Position numbers and translations under genes: made by a program
Shown here: piece by piece, positions 34,499 through 46,438 of the stretch
Numbering within the stretch: position 1 is the first letter of the stretch
How the letters are laid out: every line of letters starts with the position of its first letter
Notes under the pieces: model-generated
Told to the model about the DNA's origin: nothing
Seen by the model: only the letters and a program-made list of their open reading frames with translations
Databases searched by the model: none
Source of the DNA: Phaseolus vulgaris
Taxonomy: Eukaryota; Streptophyta; Magnoliopsida; Fabales; Fabaceae
Length of the DNA: 64,000 nucleotides
Assembly (NCBI RefSeq): GCF_000499845.2
Contig: NC_023758.2
Coordinates: 22,433,366-22,497,365, forward strand
Reading direction: 5' to 3'

Positions 34499-36293
34499 TT
34501 AGAAACGGTGTACCTTGCTAGGGTTCTTAGTGCCCTTTTTCACTAGCACCACGTTCGCTAGCCACTCCGGGTACTGAATCTCACTGATGTGGCAAGCCTT
34601 GAGCAGCTTCTTTGTCTCTTCTTTGACGATCTGACGCCTCTCGTCATTGAACTTTCGTCTTCTTTGGCGAACAGGTCGGACCTGGGGGTCCATCGTGAGA
34701 CGATGACACAGGAAGTCAGGATCTATGCCAGGCATGTCTGAGGTAGACCATGCAAAAGCATCAAAGTGTCGAGCTATGACTTCGGCGATCTGGTCATGTG
34801 TCTCTTGGCCTAGGGATTTGCCAAGCTTGAACTTCTTCTCGCTGATCTCCCTCTCTAACACGTCTTCGATAGGTTCGAGCCGTCTCTCCCAGGCAATCTC
34901 TGCGCGGGTGACCCCTTCTTCCCTCAGAGGTTGAGTGGTAACAGCGAACACTCCTCTCTTCCTCTTGAGGCTATTCTTGTAGCACTTCTTAGCCTCATTC
35001 TGATCAGACTTGATGGTCATCACCGTACCCTCGAGGGAAGGCAACTTCATCTTCATGTGCCGTAGAGGCCACCACTCCAATCCTGTTCAAAGCAGGTCTA
35101 CCAAAAAGTATATTGTAGGCTGATGGAGCGTTAACAATGAGGTACCTGATGTTTGCAGTGCGTGAAGCTGTGCCATCTGTGAAGGTCGTCCTCAGCTCTA
35201 TGTGTCCATGCACCTCCACCTGGTCCCCAACAAAACCATACAAGCAACCGAAAGCCTCAACTGGTTTGGAGACAATTGTAACTTGTTGAAGGTTGACCAG
35301 AACATCACATCGCCCGAACTACCCTGGTCCACGAGGACGCGATGCACCCTTCTTCCTGCTGTCACTACCGAAATCACCACCAGGTCATTGTCTTGTGGAG
35401 CAACATCCTGGCGGTCGACCTTGGTGAAGATGAGGTCGACATCGGGAGTCTGATCTGCCTCCTGTACCTCTACTTCCATCACCTCTCGTGCATACTTCTT
35501 TCGCTGGGAGGCGGTGCATCCTCCTCCTGAGAACCCTCCAGAGATGGTGTTGATCTCACCATGAATGGGCACCTTGTGCCCTTGATCTACTCCCGTGGAT
35601 GCTAACGCCTGATTCCCCTACGACTCTAGGAGGTAGTCCTTCAAGAAGCCGCTTTTCATTAGCTCGTCCAACTGGTATCCCAGTGACAAGTAGTTGCGTA
35701 TGGCGTGGCCATATGCTTGGTGGAATTCGCACCAAGCGTTCTTGCTGGGCCCCAACTTTTTGTCGGTCTTTGGGGGTGTCTTCAGCCTTACCGCTATGTT
35801 AGGAATAACGATCAGCTCCTTGAGCTCTACACAAAAATTGTGCTTGGGGGGTGGGTCTCCCCGTGTGTGCGCTCTAGTCTGGGGCTTCTTGTAAGGTTGC
35901 TGCTTTCCCGAGCCTTTCTTCTCTGTTGTCGCCTCGTGCACCCTCATGAGTTGAGGTCGACCTGCTACTCGAGGTCGGACAGGACCGACACTGCCGTGTT
36001 TTTCTGTGACTCGGTCTTCCACGGCGATGTACGCCATAGCTCGACGCCTGATCTCGCAGAACGTCTTTGGTTAATACCTAAGCAGCGAGTCACTGAAAGG
36101 TCCTGGTAGCATTCCTTTGGTGAAGGCATGCACCGTCATGGCTTCATCCTTGTGGTTTAGCCTCACCACTTAGACCCCAAACCTGTTCAAGAACTCTTTC
36201 AAGGACTCTCTCTGGTACTGTTTTATGTCAAAGACATCGTAAGAGATCGGAGAGGGAGCCCTGTTGATAAGGACTAGTCGGTACACAATGTTA
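34499..36293 (-). pseudogene. gag-protease-RT (N-terminal) of B
   Basis: Minus-strand order: gag C-terminal region (SYDVFDIKQYQRESLKEF, about 36195-36250), a Cys/His motif (WCEFHQAYGHAIRNY, about 35690-35735), and retropepsin with VLVDQGSSGDVMFW (about 35290-35335). The protease-RT linker and the RT start (MPGIDPDFLCHRLTMDP, VRQRRRKF, then WLANVVLVKKG) follow. RT ends immediately after that, before any catalytic residue. There are stops or frame changes near 36070, 35618, 35200 and 35000. The first half of gag is absent: at the C2 insertion site the sequence turns into the promoter side of the antisense ORF. The RT signature suggests the Tat lineage (inference). Confidence 0.85.
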
Positions 36294-36298
36294 GAGTT

Positions 36299-37740
36299 AA
36301 ACTGTGTCTAAGTTCAAGAGGGGAGAATTGAGTTTATCAAATTTTCGCAAAAGAGACTGATTTACAGTGTAACAGAGGTGAAAAGAACATATTGATTTTA
36401 AATGAAACAGATTGTTTTTACAAATGACTTTAGCACAAACAGAACTTGATCAACAAGGTTTAGATCAACCAGCAAGAATAGCAGAAACAAATTGATTAAC
36501 TTTTACAGCTTATAAAGTTGCAGATTGTATTACAAGATTAATCAATTTTATTTAACACAAAGCATCTAGAGGAATGGACAAATGTCACAGTTCAGTCAAG
36601 GAAAACAATTCACACTTTAGCCATATTACAGATTCACACATCAGCTTGATTTATGTTTAGAAGATTGATTAACAAGCTGGAATGGCAGATTTAATCAGGT
36701 CCAGAGTTAACAGATTTAGATTCAAAAGAACAGATTCCTTTCTTGACAAATTATGTGAAAACTCAGAATTAAGTGCAGGGATGAGAAGAGAAACACAAGA
36801 GAATTTTTATACTAGTTCACTCATCAAGAGCTACGTCCAGTTCACCTTACTCCAAGTGGAATCCACTAAAACAGATACAATCAATTACAACATACACAAC
36901 AGCTCTTGAACCCTTCAAGAACTTCAACAAACAAGGCTGAAAAACACAATTTCAGCACACCTTGCACTCCAAGAAACACTATCAAAGAGTGACTAACACT
37001 TATACCTATTACAAGAATGAATAAGGGAAAGATTACACCTGAAATTGTGTTGCAAGAACATAAATCAGTTGTTCTATTTGCTCCAAGACAGTACCAACAC
37101 CCTCATCCAGCACAAGGTTCTTCAAGAACAAACACACATCTATTTTCCTATTGAAAAACCTTTGCAAAACCTTTTCAATTCTCTTTCTCACACAAGAAAT
37201 GTTTTATCTCCGTTCAAACTGTGAGTTCTCAGCACTGTTTTTATGTGAGCAGAGCATTTTATTTTATAGAGAACAATTTCTAACCACTTTTCAAAAAACA
37301 ATTTCAGAGCAGTTTTAAAAACAACAGATTGATTCTAAAAACAACAGGTTAAATGTTAACAAAACCGTCAGCTCAGCTTAACTGAAATAACAGACTGAGC
37401 TTTACCTTTGGTGCCCTAACTGAATTTCGAAAAGCCTTTCAACAGAGCAAAAATAAACCTATTGTTTATCAAGAAAACAGATTTATTTTTGTACTGAATC
37501 AAACCTTTTAAGAAAACTTTAAAAAGCTTTTCCAAAACCATTTAACCACATCATGTGCTTGATCTTACTACCTTGATTTGGCATCTAGGATGGGTCATGT
37601 AGCAAAAGGCAACCTTGAATACACACAAACCTAAAGTACTAGATCATCTAAGACACATTGCAACCTTTAAAGCAAACTAGCTAAAAACTACATCAAACAC
37701 ACTAAGGCAAGGTAGAGATGAGCTTCATCCATCTTCAACA
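36299..37740 (-). repeat. 3' LTR of C2
   Basis: 1442 bp, TGTTAGAG to TTCAACA on the plus strand. The minus-strand TATA box TATAAAAT lies at 37261-37268. Confidence 0.93.
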
Positions 37741-38216
37741 ATCTCCCCCTGTTTGATGGAGACAAAAACCCCTTTGCTTTGCATACTTTGATGATCAAAA
37801 CCTACACTGCACTAGCTTCCACAAACTGCACAACAACATTTAGAAATAAAACCAGAATATAGCAGTATATGAGTTTTGTGCTACCTCCCTGCAGCTTGAA
37901 CTAAATCATCAACTTATGTGAGAAATCTTTCATTTATCCTTCTCCCCCTTTGGGTTCATCAAACAGAGTAGAACATGGAATAAAAGAAGCACACCATAGA
38001 CATGCATAATAGTTCAAACTAAAACCAGTTTATAGGTCTATTACAAAACAAAACAGAATGAAACCAGTGCAGAAAAAATAAAACAGAAAACCCAATTGTT
38101 CAACAAGACATAAAGGATAAAGACTTTGAAAAGATCACTTGTTATAGTGGTAGAGCTCAGCTAGCTGCTCCTAACTCCTTCAATATGGTCATCTAAGTGT
38201 TGAAACCTGGCTTGAG
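37741..38216 (-). other. Polypurine tract and 3' non-coding region of C2
   Basis: ATCTCCCCCT at 37741-37750 is AGGGGGAGAT on the coding strand, the expected plus-strand primer. The remainder is non-coding spacer after the extra ORF, with a second purine run near 37945. Confidence 0.75.
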
Positions 38217-39317
38217 TCATTCATAATGTGCCTTTTGGTCATATGTGAGTGTATCCAGCCTGCTTAGAACTTGCCTTTCGAACATGGATAGAGGTTCACC
38301 TCTATACACAGGCTCCTGATATGCAACCAGTGCATTATGGCTTGTAGCTGCAACATCCTCATTCATGAAAGAGTGAACTGGTGACTCATCCATGTGTTGC
38401 ACACCGTCAACATTTTGTTCTTCTTCATTTCCTGGATTAGCTGCTTCATTCTCAGCTCTATTTGCATATTCCCTTCTAAAAATCCAGCTGTCTTCCTCCT
38501 TTTGGAACCCCATTTTCAAGAGAGTGAAGTTGTCTATTTCACTTGCTGCCTTAATAGTGTCATTTCTTTCATTTGCAGTATCCACTTCAAAATAGTCAAT
38601 TAGTTTGGATACAAAAATTGCATATGGAAAGCGATAATCAGGAAGCCTTGTGGATTTGAGCATATGCTCTACCATTGTACTTACCCAATTTACCTTGAGC
38701 TGATTCATTATACAGTATAGCAGAATCAAATCCTCTTCATGAAGAGTAGCATGATTGCTTCCTCTAGGAGTAAGTTGCCAAGCAATTATGTAGGCTAGGA
38801 GTCTTGGAATTAAGGTCAGATTACCTGCATGAAATCTAGCTACTGGTTCAGTAGGATTTCTAACACAGCTCCTATAAAACTGCATCTTGTTGAACCCTTG
38901 AATTCCAGCAGTATTCCCTTTGCTCACTTTCATTCCTGAATATTTGATTCCACCCACATTGCTCCAGATTTCTCTAGTAATTTTCAGCTTCACTCCTTTC
39001 ACATGGGAAACAAGATTCTTGCCATCTTGAACAAGGTTCTTGTAGAACACTTTCACTAGGTCTGGATAGACATTTCCAGTCATTTCCAAGGAGCTTTTCA
39101 GTTTTTGATGCTTGAGCAGGGATTTCGCTTCAGTCAGATTTTCTTCCCTCAACCATGAGAATTCCAGCACCTTGGGCACATTGACTTGCTTTCTGCTTGT
39201 CTCATGTATGAACCTTGTCATAGCTTCAAAATTTCTAGCAAACCAATTTTCCAGAATGCCTTGGCTGCTGTTAGATTGCTCTTTGGACTTCTTCTTTCTG
39301 TGTGATGAGGATGCCAT
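38217..39317 (-). CDS. Extra 366-aa ORF of copia C2 (plant transposon-associated protein)
   Basis: Uninterrupted frame of 366 codons in the sense direction of C2, starting MASSSHRKKKSKEQSN at 39317 and lying 528 bp after the end of pol. The N-terminus is basic and serine-rich. The central part (about residues 120-260) contains VGGIKYSGMKV, NPTEPVARFHAGNLTLIPRL and HEEDLILLYCIMNQLKVNW, resembling the domain described as 'putative plant transposon protein' in many plant repeat ORFs. That is recognition by eye. The C-terminal third is acidic (NEEEQNVDG). I see no signal peptide or membrane span, so it does not look like a retroviral envelope although it occupies that position. Its intact frame, next to a damaged gag-pol, suggests recent or ongoing selection or simply youth. 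Function unknown. Confidence 0.75.
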   Translation of the reverse strand: MASSSHRKKKSKEQSNSSQGILENWFARNFEAMTRFIHETSRKQVNVPKVLEFSWLREENLTEAKSLLKHQKLKSSLEMTGNVYPDLVKVFYKNLVQDGKNLVSHVKGVKLKITREIWSNVGGIKYSGMKVSKGNTAGIQGFNKMQFYRSCVRNPTEPVARFHAGNLTLIPRLLAYIIAWQLTPRGSNHATLHEEDLILLYCIMNQLKVNWVSTMVEHMLKSTRLPDYRFPYAIFVSKLIDYFEVDTANERNDTIKAASEIDNFTLLKMGFQKEEDSWIFRREYANRAENEAANPGNEEEQNVDGVQHMDESPVHSFMNEDVAATSHNALVAYQEPVYRGEPLSMFERQVLSRLDTLTYDQKAHYE

Positions 39318-39844
39318 GCTTGATCTGTTGTTACCTGCACCTATTCACCAAAAGACAATCCCAGCTAGAAAGAGGACCAGTAACAATTCACATGATTATT
39401 TGAAAACAGAAATTAAAACAGTAAATGGTTTGAACCTGGACAACTTGTAGTAGGAATGAGAAAGTGTGAAAAACAATTGATTAATACCAGATTTATATAG
39501 AGCTTAAATCAGATTTCAAGAATCATGAGTTAAAAAAAAATCAATTCAATCAGATATACTACAGATTTTATTCTTGTGTGGTACAACAAGTGCAGGTGTT
39601 GATTGACGCAAGAATATATTGAAACCAGATTTCAGTTTAGCAAATCAAATCTGTTGCACCTACAAGATATCAAATCAGTTAAAATATCCCCACATGACTG
39701 TCATAAACCTGCTGGTTAATAACCGTAAAAGCAGTCAAAGATTAAGGAGAGAGAGAAAAGTAAATATTTCTCTTTCCTAGTCACGGCTGTGATTCTGAAA
39801 CAGAGAGAGAACATGTTAAAGTATAAAATAACAGATTGAAATTT
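39318..39844 (-). other. Spacer between pol and extra ORF of C2
   Basis: About 530 bp without open frame or recognised motif. It may contain a splice acceptor or internal promoter for the extra ORF, which I cannot identify. Confidence 0.5.
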
Positions 39845-41279
39845 TTACTGCAGGGGACAATTTAAGCTAATGATACCCAATTCATTTAGAAGAAAATAAA
39901 ACCTATCTTTAGCAAGAGGTTTAGTAAAAAGATCAGCCAATTGAAATTCAGTGCCAATGAATTTGATATCACAAGTTCCATTAGCTATATGCTCTCTTAG
40001 AAAGTGATGTCTAATTTCAATATGTTTAGTTCTTGAATGCATGACAGGATTCTTAGACAGATTTATAGCACTAATGTTATCACAATTTATAGATATCTTG
40101 TTTAAGAGAATCCCAAAGTCACTTAGTTGTTGCCTTAGCCATAAGGTTTGTGCACAACAACTTCCAGCAACTATGTATTCTGCCTCTGCTGTAGAGAGAG
40201 CAACACAGGCTTGTTTCTTGCAATGCCAAGAGATCAGACTTGATCCAAGCATGTGACAAGTCCCACTTGTGCTTTTCCTATCAACCTTGCAACCTGCAAA
40301 GTCAGAATTTGAAAAACCAATTAAGTTTAAAGAAACATTGTTAGGATACCATAGTCCAACATCCTTAGATCCTTGCAAGTATTTCAGAATTCTCTTTGCT
40401 GCATTGTAATGTGATTCCTTTGGATCAGATTGATATCTAGCACATAAGCACACAACAAACATAATGTCAGGCCTGCTAGCAGTTAAGTATAATAAAGAAC
40501 CAATTAAACCCCTGTACTTAGATTGATCCACTGATTTTCCTGCACAATCTTGTTCCAGCTGGCAGCTTGTTGAAATAGGAGTGTTGATTGCTTTGCATTG
40601 ATCCATATCAAACCTCTTAAGCAGCTCCTTGCAGTACTTTTCTTGACTTATGAAAATTCCATCCTTGAGTTGTTTCACTTGTAGTCCAAGGAAGAAATTC
40701 ATTTCCCCTAACATTGACATCTCAAACTCACTCTTCATTGTTTTCACAAAGTCTTCACACATCTCTTCATTTGTGGATCCAAAGATAATATCATCCACAT
40801 AGACTTGCACAAGTATAATGTCTTCTCTTTTCTTCTTTATGAACATAGTTTTATCAGAATTGCCACGGTTATATCCTTGAGAGAGCAGAAACTCACTTAG
40901 CCTCTCATACCATTGTCTAGGTGCCTGCTTCAATCCATATAAAGCCTTCTTGAGCATTTTTAGTGATAACCCCATGTTCATCCATCTTGTTCCTGTACAC
41001 CCATTTGGTTCCTATGATATTCATCTCATGTCTTCTTGGAACCAAGGTCCACACTTCGTTGTATTCAAACTGGTTTAGTTCTTCCTGCATTGCTGTTATC
41101 CAATTGCTGTCTTGTAGTGCTTTTTCCAGAATTTTAGGCTCAGTCTGTGAAACAAAGCCCACTGTTCTGCAGAAATTATTAAGTGAATTCCTTGTTGAGA
41201 CTCCTTTCTCAATTTTCCCAATTACATTGTCAAGTGTGAGATCCCTTGGAGTCTTCCAATTCTTTAGGCAATCCTGCAT
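39845..41279 (-). pseudogene. RT-RNase H of C2
   Basis: The frame from 40981 to 39845 covers the RT second half and RNase H: YGLKQAPRQWYERL, the catalytic YVDDIIFG (about 40780-40803), SRPDIMFVVCLCARYQ, the RNase H motif LSTAEAEYIVAGSCC, and the tail SRTKHIEIRHHFLREH and DLFTKPLAKDRF. The RT N-terminal part (NIIGTKWVYRNK) is in another frame (41279-40917), with sequence missing between the two around 40950, including the QLDVKSAFLNG block. Active-site residues are retained. The protein is near the usual sequence, but the frame break makes it defective. Confidence 0.88.
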
Positions 41280-42686
41280 TCACAGTAGATTCTTTGACAG
41301 TATTTGGATTAGTTGCATCAAACTCACTAGATTTATTCTTTTGCAAAATGGTTCTTAAATCATCCATACTAGATTCATCCAGAACAGGTTTAGGCACAGT
41401 ACAATCTGTTTCATCAAATACAACATGTATAGATTCTTCTACTGCAAGCAATCTTTTGTTATACACTCTATAAGCATGACCATTTATAGCATATCCAATA
41501 TGTATTCCTTCATCTGATTTAGGATCAAATTTCCCCAGATTATCTTTACCATTATTTAGAACAAAGCATTTACAACCAAAAACCCTAAGATGACTAATGC
41601 TAGGCTTCCTACCTTTATACAATTCATAGGGAGTTTTCTTAAGAATGGTTCTAATCAAGGTTCTGTTAAGCACATAAGAGGCAATGTATACTGCATCTGC
41701 CCCAAAGTATTTAGGTAAACCAGATTCATTTAACATGGTCCTAGCTAACTCCTCTAATGACCTATTCTTACTTTCAACTACACCATTTTGTTGGGGTGTT
41801 CTAGGAGCAGAATAGCTATGTGTGATCCCATGTTTTTCACAATACCTATCAAATTTTGCATTTTGAAACTCTCCCCCATGATCACTACGAATCTGTTTGA
41901 TTCTATTTTCATTTTCATTATGCAGAACCTTAGCTAGTTTCTTAAAGGCCTTATATGCATAATTTTTTCAACAAGAAACAAAGTCCATGTATATCTTGAG
42001 AAGTTATCAACAATTACCAAAGCATAAAGGTTTCCAGCCAAACTAGCAGTCCTAGAGGGTCCAAACAAATCCATATGCAGAACATCCAAAATCTTATTTG
42101 TAGAAATCACATCCTTTGTTTTAAAAGAGGTTCTTATTTGTTTTCCCTTTACACATGCATCACACAATCTGTCATTTTGAAATTTTATGTTTGGTAAACC
42201 AGAAACAAGTTCCTTAAACTTCAGCTTATTCAAATGATTTGTTTGAATATGAGCTAGCCTCCTATGCCACAGCCAGGACTCATCACTTTTAGACAGCAAA
42301 CACTCATTTTCAGAACAACTATTCATAATATCTAAGAGATAGATGTTGTTTACCCTTTTTCCTGTGAAAACCACCTTACCAGAAGTTTCATTTGAGATTG
42401 TACAAGTGTTGGCTTCGAAATTAACCTTGTATCCCTTGTCACACAGCTGGCTAATGCTTAGAAGACTATGCTTTAGCCCTTCAACGTACAGTACATTCTC
42501 AATAATGGTTGAGTCTTTAGTACCAACATCTCCTCTTCCAAGAATTCTTCCTCTATTATTGTCTCCATATGTGACATGTCCTTCAGCTTTGAGTTTTAGA
42601 CTTATGAATTGAGTCAAATCACCTTTCATGTGCTTCGAGCACCCACTGTCCAGGTACCACTGATTTTTCCTGCTATTCTTTTGCAA
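41230..42686 (-). pseudogene. Protease and integrase of C2
   Basis: Frame 42686-41934: protease with WYLDSGCSKHMKGD (active-site LDSG intact), then the pre-integrase zinc region (WLWHRRLAHIQTNHLNKL and LCDACVKGKQ), then the start of the integrase core (DLFGPSRTASLAGNLYALVIVD). A frame change near 41950 separates this from the rest of the core, where the NGVVESKNRS-type block falls. The C-terminal part (41736-41230, with GYAINGHAYRVYNKRL) continues in another frame. Motif order is that of Ty1/copia. Confidence 0.88.
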
Positions 42687-42735
42687 AACAGATTTAGCAC
42701 ATATGGTACCCCTTTTAGTCTAGGGTCCAGCATGA

Positions 42736-44412
42736 TTAATACCTTTCCTTAGGAAGCCATTTGGCCAATCCTTTAGGAACAAGGTACCTTCTAGCTTTAC
42801 ATGTTCTAGATATATGTCCAGACTTCATACAATAAAAACAAGTTGCAAAATGCATTGTATTTGACCAGCTAAAAGAGGAAAAACCTGTTTTGGAAGGAAC
42901 AAAAAAATTGGACAACTTTTTCACATTTCTTTTCATTCCAGGATTATATCCTAGACCATTTTTATTAAAAACAACATTCTGTGAACCTAATAAAGTTTCA
43001 AGATTTTCTCTCCCTTTGGTGAAATTTGAGAGTGTTTTTAACAAATATTCAACCTGTTTTTCCAGCTTCTTACAATTCTCACAGGTTTTTATTGATACAT
43101 GCAAACATGTTAATTCAAGGCTAACCAATTCAGTTTTAGCTTTATGCAGTTCTTCCTTAAGAGCTTTGACCTTTGGTTCAAGTACCTTATTTACTCTATT
43201 CAATCTGTTGCAAATGACAGCTAATCTGTTTGCTTCATCATGTGTTTCCTTAAAGGCAATTAACAACTGATCATAATTTTCAGAATCAGTGGAAAAATCA
43301 CTTACTGAATCAGAGTTAGATTCTTCATCATTCACCATGAAGCACAAATTTGCTTCTTCACTTTCGGTTGAGGAATCACTAGATAAAGATACATCATTTT
43401 CTTCCCAAGAGATGTATGCTCTTTTGCCTTTGCTTCTTTCACTCTTCTTGCTTTCTGATTTTTCTTTGTTTTGATTGTTTGGACAATCAACCTTTATATG
43501 ACCTGGTTTACCACATCCAAAACAAGTGTAATTAGAAGAGTTTGAATAATTGGATTTAGAATACCTCTTTCTTTGTTGAGTTCTGTCACAATTTTTCTTT
43601 CTAAGAAATCTGCTGAATTTTCTGGTGAGCAGACTCAATGCCTCATCATGTTCAGGATTCTCTTCTTCCTCACTTGTGTCATGTTCCATGGTAGTTTTCA
43701 AGGCAATTCCTTTGGCTCTCTTCTCCACAGTTTCTTGTTCTTTCAATCTTTTCAGCTCTAGTTCGTGCTCCATCAGCTTTCCAAAGAGTGCAGCAGTGGA
43801 CATCTTGGATAAATCTCTGGATTCTTAGATTGTTGTTACCTTAGGCTGCCAGCTTCTATCAAGGCATTTCAGCACCTTTATGTTGAGCTCTTCCTTGTCA
43901 AAGACTTTACCAAGGCCAGTGAGGTGATTTACAATATGTGTAAATCGTTTATGCACATCTGCAATACTCTATTCTGGTTGCATTCTGAACAGTTCGTATT
44001 CCTAAATGAGTGAATGCTTCCTTGCTCGTTTCACATCATCTGTCCCTTCATGGGTTACCTCTAGTACCTCCCACATCTCCTTAGCTGAGTTACATTGAGA
44101 AACTCTAAAGAACTCATCCATATTCAGTGCATATGTGATGATGTTCTTGGCTAGAAAGTCATATTGAGCCTTCTTCCTTTCACTTTCACTCCATTCAGAC
44201 CAAGGCTTCTTTACTGTTTCTTCTTTGACAACCTGCATAGGTATAAAAGGTCCACTGACCACTGCATCCCAAATATCCATATCATTGGACTCCATGAAAA
44301 TCTTCATTCTGATTTTCCAGAAAGCATAGTTAACACCACCGAACATGGGAGGTCTGTTGATAGACGCTCCTTCCGCAAAAGGCATCTTGAATTCAAACAT
44401 TTCTGCACACAC
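42736..44412 (-). pseudogene. gag of C2, three in-frame stops
   Basis: Single frame from 44412 (start MCAEMFEFKMPFAEG or the internal ATG) to 42736. The N-terminal target region has NYAFWKIRMKIFMESND, then the gag helical domain (44300-43800). A basic region, a first CCHC knuckle (CFGCGKPGHIKVDC, about 43490-43532), a long acidic coiled-coil linker, and a second knuckle (CFYCMKSGHISRTC, about 42805-42850) follow. Stops interrupt at about 44000, 43970 and 43830, all between the gag domain and the first knuckle. The rest is clean, so decay is recent. Confidence 0.88.
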
Positions 44413-44433
44413 TTGAGTAACCTACAATCCCTA

Positions 44434-44446
44434 GCTCTTGATACCA
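44434..44446 (-). other. Primer-binding site of C2 (initiator tRNA-Met)
   Basis: Minus strand TGGTATCAAGAGC, the usual copia site with one extra A, two bases inside the 5' LTR. Confidence 0.85.
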
Positions 44447-44448
44447 AT

Positions 44449-45901
44449 TGTTAGAGTTAAACAGTGTCTTCAAGAGGGGAGCGGTGAATTGAGCTTATCC
44501 AATTTTCGCAAAAGAGACTGATTTACAGTGTAACAGAGGTGAAAAGAACATATTGATTTTAAATGAAAGAGATTGTTTTTACAAATGACTTTAGCACAAA
44601 CAAAACTTGATCAACAAGGTTTAGATCAACCAACAGGAATGGCAAAAACAAATTGATTAACTTTTACAGCTTATAAAGTTGCAGATTGTATTACAAGATT
44701 AATCAAGTTTACTTAACACAAAGCATCTAGAGGAATGGACAAATGTCACAGTTCAGTCAAGGAAAACAATTCACACTTTAGCCATATTACAGATTCACAC
44801 AACAACTTGATTTATGTTTAGAAGATTGATTAACAAGCTGGAATGGCAAATTTAATCAGGTCCAGAGTTAACAGATTTAAATTCAAAAGAACAGATTCCT
44901 TTCTTGACAGATTATGTGAAAACTCATAATTAAGTGCAGGGATGAGAAGAGAAACACAAGAGAATTTTTATACTGGTTCACTCATCAAGAGCTACGTCCA
45001 GTTCACCTTACTCCAAGGTGGAATCCACTAAAATAGATACAATCAATTACAGCATACACAACAGCTCTTGAACCCTTCAAGAACTTCAACAAACAAGGCT
45101 GAAAAACACAATTTCAGCACACCTTGCACTCCAAGAAACACTATCAAAGAGTGACTAACACTTATACATATTACAAGAATGAATAAGGGAAAGATTACAC
45201 CTGAAATTGTGTTGCAAGAACATAAACCAGTTGTTCTATTTGCTCCAAGACAGTACCAACACCCTCATCCAGCACAAGGTTCTTCAAGAACAAGCACACA
45301 TCTATTTTCCTATTGAAAAACCTTTGCAAAACCTTTTCAATTCTCTTTCTCACACAAGAAATGTTTTATCTCCGTTCAAACTGTGATTTCTCAGCACTGT
45401 TTTTATGTGAGCAGAGCATTTTATTTTATAGAGAACAGTTTCTAACCACTTTTCAAAAAACAATTTCAGAGCAGTTTTAAAAACAACAGATTGATTCTAA
45501 AAACAACAGGTTAAATGTTAACAAAACTGCAAGCTCAGCTTAACTGAAATAACAGACTGAGCTTTACCTTTGGTGCCCTAACTGAATTTCGAAAAGCCTT
45601 TCAACAGAGCAAAAATAAACCTATTGTTTCTCAAGAAAACGGATTTATTTTTGTATTGAATCAAACCTTTTAAGAAAACTTTAAAAAGCTTTTCCAAAAC
45701 CATTTAACCACATCATGTGTTTGATCTTACTACCTTGATTTGGCATCTAGGATGGGTCATGTAGCAAAAGGCAACCTTGAATACACACAAACCTAAAGTA
45801 CTAGATCATCTAAGACACATTGCAACCTTCAAAGCAAACTAGATAAAACTACATCAAACACACTAAGGCAAGGTAGAGATGAGCTTCATCCATCTTCAAC
45901 A
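44449..45901 (-). repeat. 5' LTR of C2
   Basis: 1453 bp, near-identical to 36299-37740. Minus-strand TATA box TATAAAAT at 45423-45430. Confidence 0.93.
45423..45430 (-). promoter_or_regulatory. TATA box of the C2 5' LTR
   Basis: TATAAAAT on the minus strand, at the same place in both LTRs (37261-37268); probable promoter of C2. Confidence 0.55.
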
Positions 45902-45906
45902 CACAA

Positions 45907-46438
45907 GCTCCCCAGTCTCGAGCTGTAACTTGTTTCAGCGAAGAGACTAAGCGATCGCCCTAGGCGACCTATGTGGCTTTGGGTGATAGGACGTGAACAG
46001 TGCACCGAAGTGACATCTCACCATACTTTTTATCAGCGTAGACGTGGCAAAATCAACGGCTAGGGTTTGTTGCCACTTGCACTTCTTCGTATACGCTTAA
46101 ACCCTGGACCCTTTACGCTCCCTTCACTGTTTCATTACTTCACTTAAGCATTCTCGTCCCTCGAAAACATTCTCTCTTCCTCTTCAAAAAATTCTACCTC
46201 TGAAACCTAATTTATTCAAAGGTATGATCTTTACTCTACGACTACTCTTGCTTTATGATTTTGATGCTCATAACATGCCATAACTGTTATAGAACTGTTT
46301 ATGTTTTCTGCATTTTCCGTTTTTCTATTCTTCGTTTCGAGTCTTTGTTTTTGTGGGTTTCCTGAGCCACACGATCATTTTCTTCTAAACCCTCATTTTT
46401 CTTCCTTTCTTTTCTCCCTTTTTAGCTTTCTTATCGAG
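45907..46438 (+). other. Upstream region of the B antisense ORF
   Basis: Moderately GC-rich, with pyrimidine-rich tracts toward the ORF (46140-46438), as expected for a promoter and 5' UTR. No TATA box was identified with confidence. It is the right flank of C2. Confidence 0.4.

Larger units (their letters stand above)
36299..45901 (-). mobile_element. Complete Ty1/copia element C2 with extra ORF
   Basis: A 9603-bp reverse-oriented element with TSD CACAA (36294-36298 and 45902-45906). It has long LTRs (36299-37740 and 44449-45901) that are nearly identical, a tRNA-Met primer site (44434-44446) and a polypurine tract (37741-37750). It carries gag, protease, integrase, RT and RNase H, then an additional sense ORF between pol and the 3' LTR. 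The layout with a large LTR and an extra 3' ORF recalls Sireviruses, but the lineage was not tested. Gag and pol have a handful of stops and frameshifts; the extra ORF has none. Confidence 0.93.

Noticed and set aside
38217..39317. Envelope gene in C2
   Set aside because: The position fits, but I see no signal peptide, membrane span or cysteine-rich ectodomain; the protein looks like a transposon-associated plant protein.
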